Assembly (NCBI GenBank): GCA_914767715.1
Contig: OU612069.1
Location: 21,823,387-21,883,386 of the forward strand
DNA length: 60,000 nucleotides
Direction: 5' to 3'
Source: Membranipora membranacea
Taxonomy: Eukaryota > Bryozoa > Gymnolaemata > Cheilostomatida > Membraniporidae
Part shown: one piece after another, positions 50,423 through 60,000 of the stretch
Layout of the letters: every line of letters begins with the position of its first letter
Position numbering within the stretch: the first letter of the stretch is position 1
Made by a program: the position numbers and the translations under genes
The notes under the pieces: generated by a model
Database searches by the model: none
What the model was told of the DNA's origin: nothing
The model's input: only the letters and a program-made list of their open reading frames with translations

Positions 50423-52345
50423 GGTGAACGCAAACTTGTTAATGACAGGATTTGAAAGATGCAATTAAGTTTTAAACCCTGCCCTGAGATAAGATAAGAG
50501 TATTGGCGCTCCGAAGAGGGTGTTTCACTCTTAGTTACACATTGCTCTGGTATCCAAACAAACAAGACATACCCAGCGACTATTAAGATAAAAAACTGTT
50601 TGAACAGCAGTCGATGTATGTGACTGTATCAGACTAAACCGAGACACATTTGTTTCTCATGTTCAGAGAAAGGCAGCAAGAGGTATCAATTCATCTTCGC
50701 ATTAATATTTACCATTTAGCCAGAAGTTAACATTGAAACTCCTTCGAAATTTTTTCATTACTGACACTCGAAGTCAACCATAAATTTTAATACTAGACAC
50801 GAGTCGACCGGAGGTTTACTCACTGATATCTGGCTCACTCTATGAATGCATGAAAGTTTATGGTCACTTTAGTGTCCAAATGACAGTTTTAGCCTTGGAA
50901 AACTTTCTCTATTATGGTTGAACCGTCGAATTGCCATAACAAACTGAAAGGCTCAAAACATGTGAAGATCTTTGGCTTTAGTTTTCTGCAATATCAAATT
51001 TTTCCCTGGTTGAATCACTGATACATGAATGGCTTGATCAAATGATTCGATAAATAAGCTTTTAGGCACAGTTTCTGATCTCATATCGCTCGGTTACAGA
51101 ATGTACACAGCCATGCTTGGGTGTGTAGGCGTCTTAATTAAACATCTGTTATCTTCTTTATCACATTTTTTACCTTGATTGCAGTAAACAAACGGCATTA
51201 TTAGCATCATAATTGAATGAAAACAAGGTGCAACAGTCTAACATTTGGTATTCATTAGGGAAACTCTCGATACCTCCCTCTAGTCTACTCTGATAAAACT
51301 AATTAATTGACCCCCCATCCCGATACAGGATATTGACAAGCCGGCATGTTTGGTTTCTTTTGATCTGCCTAAGTTCTTGGTGGAGATCAATTATTCGGTG
51401 AATCTCATTATTTTGAGACTCCGCTCTCAGCTGTGAAATACAGAATTAATTTATCAATAAATAACAGGATTTGGGTTTTCTTTGGTTCTACTGAAGGAGT
51501 AAATCTATATAACCAATATTTCTTAACCATAACGGCAGAGACAGAATAAAGTATATATATTATATTAGTGATTGTCCTGGGCCCTGAATTCTCAGCTGTT
51601 ATTTTTTCTGAATTCCCATATTTCAACATATGAAGTATAGAATACTGATGATTATCGAAGGTCAATATAATCAAGGCTTTGTTCTTGATTATTCAAAAAA
51701 AGCATTTTTGGGGAGAGTGTGAAATTGAGGAGAGGGGGGATAAATGTTAACTACACCTGCTTGTAGAGAAATTTGAAACCTTACCTTATCCCTTATAGTT
51801 GAAGTCAGTGAAATAACCAACTGGGCTTTTTTAAGGCTTTTAGATGCATTTATTCCTGTTAAACCCAACTATATCAGGTTCTCTGCTTTGATTCTGTTTT
51901 CAGTTCTAAAAATTAACAATTACCTATTATTCTCAGCATTGCAATGCTGTCATTTGTACCAATCAACTGCTAGCTGCAATTTACACTTACACAATGATAC
52001 TATTATTGATTTTCAGAACCCAAAATTGAGTACACTAATTAAGGGTATCTGCTCTTAAAATGAGGGGGATAACTTCATGTGATAAAATTATACTAGCCAT
52101 GGTGTTTGCTGGCTTGTTGAGGAGAGCAGACGCATTGGCTATACTGGCAACTTCTGCTGATCAATCTGATATATCAACGGTTTAAACAGGTCGACCGTGC
52201 GGTTGTCATTCAATTACCTACCATCACATGTCCCTGATTGAAATGCGCTTGAAATTGGAATGCCACGACTATCAACCAGGGTCGAGTTTGAGCACTTAAA
52301 CTATTTTACTGAATGATGTGGTGGAAATTCCAAAATCTAAGGATT
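49798..52345. repeat. Segmental duplication, copy 2 (gene C promoter and exons 1-2)
   Basis: Nearly identical to 39553-42071 over its whole length. It holds gene C's exons 50308-50422 and 49826-50005 and the upstream region. Its left edge cuts an EGF exon; its right edge lies in the last known intron of gene D. Confidence 0.92.
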
Positions 52346-52443
52346 TGGCTCAACATCCTGAAATATTGTAAATTACAAAATTAAGTAATATACATATTGG
52401 ATAAATTGTAAATTTCGATCTAAAGACTTTCTCGCTTACTCAC

Positions 52444-55400
52444 CTGTTGGTGAAGCTATCTTCGGATAAACAAATGATCTTTCAACTGCAAAACAAGACA
52501 AATTTAACAATGTAATTACATAATGACCCAATCGGTAACATTTTTAGCGATTCAATTTTCTGCCTTCTAACAGCGCCTGATACTGGACTGGTTGGCAGAA
52601 AAAAATAATACTCATTCTCAGTTAAATGTAAAGGTTATGAGTTTGGAGTTGTGCAAACATGATAGCAAAGCTGATAGGTATTGGCTTTAAATCACGCCTA
52701 ATTTTACGAAAACTGTGATGAGATAAGATCAGATTTTATTGAAACTCTAGCAGAATCCATTGATTCTTTTTGGTCACAAACACCATTAATTAATTAGTAA
52801 CAATAAACAAACACCATTAATTAGTAATGATGAATTGTTGCTGACAATAAAAGTACGTATATATATGTGTAATAACAGTTGTTTTTTTTATTATGATATA
52901 GTTTATGTACCGTATCTGAAACTCCCATCCAGACGCTCAAATATTAATATATGGCTGCTGTTAATCCACATAGCATCAGATATTGACTGAAAAGTACAGC
53001 TGTTGATGTCATCTTGTATTGGGACTGCTGTGTTTGTGTTCCTCGTACAGTCAGTCACTCGAAGAACTGGATCTAAAACAGTATTCTTTACCGAAGGAAA
53101 CAGTTCAGAATTTAATTTCGGTTGGTGTGCTAGTTGAAATTCATCTGGACAATGATGTATGCGTAGACAGCATCGACAAGAGTATGATTTGTTGAAAAGT
53201 CAAATTAAATCAAATTTCAAATTAGTTGTTCTATACTATGCAAACCTATTACCATATATCAAGTTCAAGCTATTTTTTTATTGTATATCCAAGTCATTTG
53301 CAAGTGTCAAACTGCAAGTTTTTTTTCCAAAAGACACAAGTGCCAATTAGGTTATTCGGTTAGTTATTTATAACACTATTTAGTAACTAAAGTCTAAAGA
53401 AAATATTGGAACTATTTTCAGTTAAAATTGTTGCTTCCAAAAGCAGTTCTGGTATGCTGCATTAGAAAGCAGTCAAACATTTTTCTCCATTGTAAGTTTA
53501 ACCAACGCTCTGGATATGGCAGATGATTGTACAAGTATTTTTGCGGAATATGGATTAGCACTTGAAAGAAAAAAGAGACCTCTCATAAAATCTGTCAATA
53601 TTGATGATTGTAAAGGAAACAGAACAGGAGAGGTATACACCCGAGGGTGCTGGGGGCTGGAACAATCAACAATGAAAGCTCCCCCAGTGGGACTCGAACC
53701 CACAACTCCTGCGGCACTAACCGATTGCGCCATCTCACCATCCCCAAAAAAGAATGGGTCGATGGCGCTAATTAGATAGCCCGCTATTCACTACTCGGAG
53801 TTGTGTTCTCTCATCCCACAGCACATTCCATTCCACCATTGCCACCCTATGAAACACAGTGTATGTGTTAGGGTTATTAAAACAGAACATACTGTATTTA
53901 ATTGAACAGAGCCTTTCTTAGTCCTTTACGTGTAAAGTAATAAAATGTTATATTTGATTTTTACATACTTCTTGTTTTTGTCCCGTCATCCTTTGTATAC
54001 AGGAAGAAAAGCAAGTCAAGCTCTGTGTCAGCGATAAGGAGTGTCTCTCCATCAGGGGAGAATTCCAATCTGGCATTTGTTTGACCCAGTGCTGGATAGG
54101 CTTGGTCATAGTATTGTGCTGAGATGCCCATATATGGCGTACCCGCAGCACTGTATAGTAAATGTTTTAAGTAACTTGTGTGCTTGAGAGGGCATAGAAA
54201 TTAAATATTATTATAACTGTTTTTGGCAATTCATAGTTATGTAATAATCCTGGATGCATGTTTAAGCAGGCATATCTATCAGATTAACAGATTACTTGAA
54301 CTTTAAAGCGGCGACGAATGAGAATTGTTCACCCAACCTCATATTTGGATGTTGGAAAGTCATATTTAAAATTGAAATAGTAGCATACCTGATAAACCTC
54401 TTCATATTGTTCCCAAAAGTCACTGTACCAGTTGCAGCACTCACATTGGTCAGATCATAGTAGTTAATACCTTAGAAATTCTGAGGATTTTATTATCATA
54501 CAAATGCTGTATCAATTTTTTTTATTTCAGTTAAGTTGTTCAAATGATGATCTAAACGGTGCCAAATTGTAAACTAAATCAATACAAATTCTGTGCTTAG
54601 GAAAGTGGATAGTACAAGACTAGCCTGTCTAGAGAATCATTATTTTATACACAAAGAAAGGCCAGTTGATTGCCTTGATTAGGTGATTATCTTACATGCT
54701 GGTTATATAAAATTTCTGAAACCAACCTTCTGAGACTTTTTGCCAAAGTAATTGATCGTTAGATGGGGATGGAGCTCGGATGATTTGTTGCACAGAGTCA
54801 GATACTGTATGAGATATATCTACTATGTCTATCAGTAGTCTTCCTTGTTTTGTAGTGTGATCATAGATGTAGACTCCCTGAAACAAAGATCCTAGTAAAC
54901 ACTGCACTCTGCTTCATTAAAATAAGCAAAGTCGTGTCAAATGATGGTGGAACACATTGACATTCCATTTGGTAAGGGGACGCTTATTCATTTAATTGAC
55001 TTCTCAGATACCAAGACCATAAACAGAACTGGCCAAATAACTAAAATAATACCGAATGATTGGTAAACGATAATCCTGAAGAAATGTATCTTGACTTCTT
55101 ATGGGTTACTCTATCTGCATAACCAAAGGAGGCCTCACGACAGTGTATAATCAAATAATCATCGCACTTAAATACGGTGATGGCCAATGTTATGTTAAAA
55201 TATATAGTATGTATTCAAATTCTGCAAAAATCATACTGACATCAGCATACATCAAATATCATCAACCTTCATAACAACAATTTCACACTGGACTGCCTGA
55301 AGGGGGATCCAAAAGAGAAGTAAAACTGATGTAAAAGCAGTCGCAAGTGTTTGCCGTCTTGTCTATTATAGGTATTATTTGTTTTTTTCTTGCCTAACAA

Positions 55401-58400
55401 GTTTAACTTACGATGTTGACAATGGCGAAGACCCACATATTTTTGTCTTCATAGAAAGTCGTGCCAAAGATAAGCCCCATATCTAATGTCATAGCAGGGT
55501 CAAGGTCCAAAGTGCCATTCCCACATTGGCCCGTAATAAAACAATACAAAATAAATAAATAAATAATAAATAAAGTAATAAATGTTTCTCACACCACACA
55601 AGAAAAAGTAGCTCTAATTGTGTCAGGCTGTTAGATTTTTTTCTGCACATTCATGGTCATCAATCTGCGTATTATAAATCGATAACTTTATCCAATTTTC
55701 ATGTACCACCGGTTTTGTTGACATGAACTATTCCTGGCATGAAAATGTATTTGAATTGATCATCATGGACCCTTTATTTTACAGGTACGTAGATTTTTGG
55801 TTGCTCTGTTTATGCTTGAAATACAAGTCTAAGTTTTCCTCTATACTGTTCAGAACTCTTCACCAACCTGAAGCTCAACCACATTTGAACTACATATTAT
55901 GTTATATTCGAATGTTTCAAAGGGCAAAATAAATCATACCAATTTCAGTTGTTACCAGCTGGGAAGTTTTGTTAATTTTGCTCGCGCATGACTTGTCATC
56001 GACAAAGTAGATAACATCTGAATATTAAGACTGGTAAAGATGTTCCGGTGTTTTAATCTGAGCCCTTGTGCCTACTCCATTCCAGCTCTTTCCAGCCTCT
56101 GGTCTCACTGCACTTTCATCACCGTAAACAACTGGTAAAGTATGAACAGTAACAGATTTAGGGTTGGAGTGTGGAAAGTGATTCAGATCATGATATCACG
56201 ATAACGAAAAATTGTATTATAACATATTAAAATAGATAATATAAAAAATTATAAGATATATACCATAATAATATAGGATGTTTACCAACTGCATTCTATA
56301 ACTGTAATCATACTCCATTAGGCATCATACCAATTTCCCGGACATTCACCTTAACTTTACCTTTTCCTGCCGTTACATAAGTTTCATTGGTTGGATCCTG
56401 ACAATTTTAATTATGGGACTGCTAAGTGAGTGTATTGGAAAGTGAACAGAACCGCAGGTCAACATAAAGCAAACATGATTAAAAGTAAACAATCAGTTGG
56501 CTGAATGAAAGGAGCGCCCTATTCAATTCCATAACAAAGAAACATGAAGGGGAACGGGATTAGTCAAACTGATCCAAGTTGCCATCAATCATCCAACTAA
56601 TGAAATTTTTGTAACGCGCCTGATCATCATTCATGTTTTATTCAATCAAACCAAATCAATAACAAACATTTTCCTATCAATTGCTTGTTAATCATTTAAA
56701 TTTGATAACAGGTAAGCAAAAAATGTAGTACCATTTGCTGGTGCTGTTAGGTCAGATAAGCTGATTGTGCCTATTGCCCCTGATTTGCCGGGAGAGTTCG
56801 GAGAGCAAATTGAGATTAATAATTCCTTCGTTGATCCTTTCATGTACTGGAAAAATTGCATAGGGGCCATGATAATTTTTATTCCTAGTGAGTTCATAGA
56901 TACGATGGCATGTGACTGTGCTGGATCGTCAGTTCAATTATGCTTTGTGGTAATTGATGCTGATATTCATGCAACACAAAACAGCAATATTGGAGGTAAG
57001 CAATAACAGTATGCTTTGGGGCAGAAAGGGGGTGGGCACAAGACACGTCTTGGGCAAATTTTTTTTATGGGCCAAATAAGGGTCAATTTGGGTTGTGAGG
57101 TCGTCTTTGATGTTACATACCTGCATGGATCCTATACAAACATACTCAGAGGTGACACCAGGCACCAGATCACCACCACTCACCAATTCCAGTTTTTCAA
57201 GATCTACATAGTACTGACCACTAACAAGTGTTACCCTAAAGTGAGAGCAAATAATTGATTCGTTAGTTTTCTAATCAAAGATGCTAGCAATAGCCACCGC
57301 ATCTGCTATGATCTTAAAGAATGATTTTAAAATGCTTTCCATAACAATTGGTAGTTTATTAGTGCCACAATATCTTCAAAACCTTCAAACTTCATAAACA
57401 GAGTAGACTGTATCAAAGCATAAGCAAACTGGGCCGGACTAACCATGTAGATCTCATATTTTACTTGATTGTGAATCAACAAGTTGATTTGGAACAAAAT
57501 ATATCAAGAAAAATCAATGGGTCTTCATAGATGAACTCTGGTATAATGATGGAATTAATAATAATAATTTGTCACAAGCAGCTTTCGCTCAGAAACATCT
57601 GTCAGTGCCGATATCATAGACCTTCTTATCCAGACAGGATGATGACAACACGATGTCGGCATAGACTCCTCCCGAAACTCTCTTTATCGGATACAAAGTT
57701 CTGCAAAAGATTAACAGGACAACATCACTGGTGTACAACAAAATCATGATATATTGATGATATCGTGTTTATAGTTGATCAATGTCAAACCGTTTACCCA
57801 TAAATATTAATGTGTTTGCTGTAGGAAAAAGTTCTCCATTTTTCACAGGCTTAAATGTTGAAAATTGATGCTAGCTAAAGTGAGTGTCCCCCAAAAAGCT
57901 ACCTTGAATTATAGCTAGTACTTTCTTCCTGAGGGTAGCGAGTGCGCCAGTAATTCACATTTCCGTTTTTGATGTTTAATGACACTGCCAAATGCCTAGG
58001 TAACCCGCCTAATCCAACTGTTACCGTTTTGACTATTGCCTAATCAACAACTTTTATAGCTTTTATCTATTATCATACTTACGGAGGTGTGAGGGTGAAT
58101 ATCACTACATCAAGTATCGGATACTGGCTCACTACCACAAGCCTCTTCATTAGTCTCTGTTTCAGCTGAGATGGTAATTCGGTTACAGTAGCGTTGTATG
58201 TTACATCCGTTGGCCAGGTTAATGTCATGATATCATTCAAGCATTCTAACCTGACTTTAGAGCCAGATATGGGACCACAGTCTGTAAGCATCAAACACAC
58301 AAAGTGCTTCTACTGAGAAAGGGTGAAGATTGAGATTCTATTCAAAATTGATATTTGTTCACAGGATGTTTCTGTATACTGGCATGTAGCATATGAGACA

Positions 58401-59173
58401 TTGCATTGAACTAAATTGCAAAAGTTGGATGAAATATTTGCAAACAGTATTTTGTATTGATTGATGCACAAGCCTACCATTTCCACAAACTTCTTTAATC
58501 TTGTTGAATCTACTAGCAGCGATAGATGGCAGTGTGGCATCAACAATCTTGTTTTGAAGGAGATTGCAATTCACTCTGTAGCTGGATATGAATTCTAAAC
58601 GCCTGACCACCCGATGATCTCCAAATATAAAGAGAAATGAAAATGCTGCCAAACAACCACCAATAATATTCTGTTGTTTCACCATGTATCTCACTATGCT
58701 CATGTTTGTCAACCTGTGGGCCTGCTAAATAGCATCATCACCCCATTCTTTTTAGGAGATACTACAATGGCACGCTTTCTATTTACTGCCAGGCATTTTG
58801 TGCAGTCGCGAGTTCCAGTACCACTGGGGGAGCATTCAAGTTTGATTGTTCCAGCCCCCAGCACCCTTGGGTAGGTCTCTCTCCTCCTTATGCTACTTTT
58901 CATGTTCACCAACCTGTGCCTGAGAAATTTTGTAGTCTGCTTTTGGTAATCTCCAATATCATTATAAAATAATATCAATATATAGGGTCCTACCTTTTAC
59001 TAAAATATTTTGATGACAGTTGAGATCCTTTATTGTAAAACTAAAGTTGTATGAGCCGGCTGGAAGCCTAAGCTGTTGCTTGAATCCGAACAGTGTAATA
59101 TCTAGTTTCGCCATCTCGCTGTTTTCAGAGGTCAGGGCTAGGATGTCAGCTGGACATGACTCAGTGCTTGTAT
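52444..59173 (-). CDS. Gene D: secreted protein with the module and a possible propeller, 5' end outside
   Basis: Likely exons, 5' to 3': 58994-59173, 58478-58618, 58083-58281, 57903-57995, 57121-57235, 56732-56915, 56331-56397, 56072-56131, 55940-56017, 55412-55530, 54727-54877, 54389-54470, 53969-54150, 52911-53072, 52444-52485. The first three are the first three exons of the C-terminal module of genes A-C (LPAGSYNFSFTIKDLNC; TLTWPTDVTYNATVTELPSQ). The usual last exon (VVYP...) is replaced by HLAVSLNIKNGNVNYW and a long new region with a propeller-like blade, ARLEFSPDGETLLIADTE. Most junctions agree in phase. Exceptions: 56732-56915 to 56331-56397 is out of frame by my reading; 56072-56131 needs a GC donor; 55412-55530 has GG where AG is expected. 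It may be a decaying gene. The 3' end is open: a short terminal exon near 51408-51428 (AESGVSK, stop) or splicing into gene C both fit phase 1. Confidence 0.6.
53640..53760 (-). mobile_element. tRNA-headed SINE, copy 1 (gene D intron)
   Basis: On the minus strand the head has an A-box TGGCGCAATCGGTTAG and a B-box GGGTTCGAGTCCCA, with the anticodon arm largely missing, so it is a SINE head rather than a tRNA. It is followed by CACTGGGGGAGC and a shared GATTGTTCCAGCCCCCAGCA tail. The same family occurs at 58741-58885 on the other strand. Confidence 0.7.
58741..58885 (+). mobile_element. tRNA-headed SINE, copy 2 (gene D intron)
   Basis: Shares CCCATTCTTTTT at the start, CACTGGGGGAGC in the middle and GATTGTTCCAGCCCCCAGCA near the end with 53640-53760. 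The tRNA-like boxes are more decayed here (GTCGCGAGTTCCAGTACC in the B-box place). Confidence 0.7.
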
Positions 59174-59394
59174 CTACGGTAAAAAAAATGAATTAACAAC
59201 GAAATGTCAATGAGCTAAAAGTATCCATAAATTCCGTCTCATGATACTAACCTTGATTACATAAGTGATATCAGAAATTGTGACTAGTGTTATTCAACCT
59301 AATAAACTTCATCGGTCAAATGCAGCAAGCGTCAAATGTAGAATTGTTTTCAGGGAAAATAAAGTTTTTGGTACCAAGAACATCTCATAAAAAA

Positions 59395-60000
59395 ACTTCA
59401 CGCCGAAGTAGACTTTGGCCGCATCATTGGACCTTTTGAAAAACTTCCCATTCAGGACATGATGATTTCCCAATCTATGTCATTCCAAAAGCTAACTCTG
59501 AAAAATGGCGCATGATATTTGATCTATCAGCTCCACACGGAACATCAGTAAATGATAATATTCCCACGCATAACCATGAGGTCAAATATTGTAACATAAG
59601 AGATGTAGTAACACATGTTTTATCGCTCAACAAACATGACCAGGCCTATTTTGCCAAACTTGATATATCAGATGCATATCGAATGGTTTCCATCACCAAA
59701 TCAGAATGGCAGTTCTTAGGTATGAAGGTAGATGGCCAATACTACATTGATACTTGATTACCTATGGGGGCAGGGAGCAGCTGCAAGATTTTCCAAAGGA
59801 TAAGTGATATGCTTCGATGGCTCTTCATCAGAATACAAAATCACGAATGTCGTATTTTTAACTATCTAGATGATTTTCTCATTGTTGCCTCTGGGGCGGA
59901 TGCTTGTAATGATGTGCTCCATAGGATCTTAGGGGTGTGCAGGGATGTAGAGGTACCTGTTTCTGCTCACAAAACAGAAGAAGCTACAAGAACAATTGTC
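59395..60000 (+). pseudogene. Retrotransposon reverse transcriptase, broken, runs off the window
   Basis: Plus-strand pieces match a DIRS- or Ty3-like reverse transcriptase: GRIIGPF (59418 on), KWRMIFDLSAPHG (59500 on), KLDISDAYRMV (about 59656), LPMGAGSSCKIFQ (59758 on), and the catalytic box YLDDFL (59863-59880). A frameshift separates the first piece from the second, and a TGA at 59755 interrupts the frame before LPMG. The exact class is uncertain because the integrase or recombinase part lies outside the window. It sits just upstream of the first visible exon of gene D. Confidence 0.75.

Noticed and set aside
56767-57006. 79-codon plus frame
   Set aside because: It is antisense to the gene D exon 56732-56915 and has no features of its own.

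Overview
The window is eukaryotic and animal. Its genes are split by many GT-AG introns, the intergenic DNA is AT-rich, and the proteins include a cohesin STAG subunit and secreted EGF/NIDO proteins. An early-branching metazoan such as a demosponge is the likeliest source, because tandem arrays of NIDO and EGF extracellular genes, many short dispersed elements and retroelement debris would fit. That is inference from style, not proof.

Left third (2100-19109, + strand): one complete gene for the cohesin subunit STAG/SA in 24 coding exons. All phases agree and the protein is 1,169 residues. Its introns hold a tandem copy of the start of exon 4, a 31-bp-stem hairpin, a 27-bp and a 17-bp minisatellite, a G-rich tandem array that repeats a splice donor, two copies in opposite orientation of a terminal-inverted-repeat (TIR) element with a tRNA-like core, a tRNA-headed SINE and a dispersed AACTAGCTAAA-type repeat.

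Right two thirds (20174 to the right edge, - strand): four related secreted-protein genes in one orientation. Gene A (20174-25659, first exon not found) has a NIDO region and a shared C-terminal module. Gene B (28041-40178, complete, 18 exons, 819 residues) has a signal peptide, a Cys-rich exon, five EGF domains, a Thr-rich linker, NIDO and the same C-terminal module. Gene C (43181-50422, complete, 14 exons, 637 residues) has the same signal peptide and Cys-rich exon, eight EGF domains and the C-terminal module, but no NIDO. Gene D (52444-59173, 5' end outside the window) carries three of the four C-terminal module exons followed by an unrelated extracellular region that may include a propeller. 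The shared module has a fixed exon pattern (about 180-198, 141, 184-199 and 106-109 nt) with conserved phases; I do not recognise it as a named domain.

The cluster is evolving quickly. About 2.5 kb covering the promoter and first two exons of gene B is duplicated almost intact at gene C, and the junction cuts an EGF exon. Three EGF exons of gene C sit on an exact 465-bp period. At least five broken EGF exons lie between the live ones. Retroelement pieces (non-LTR RT fragments and, at the right edge, a broken RT with a YLDD box), two copies of another tRNA-headed SINE, and a U2-snRNA-like fragment lie in introns and between genes.

Proposed gene functions: STAG is the nuclear cohesin subunit that binds the kleisin. 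The NIDO/EGF proteins are likely secreted matrix or cell-surface adhesion or recognition proteins; their ligands cannot be read from sequence.
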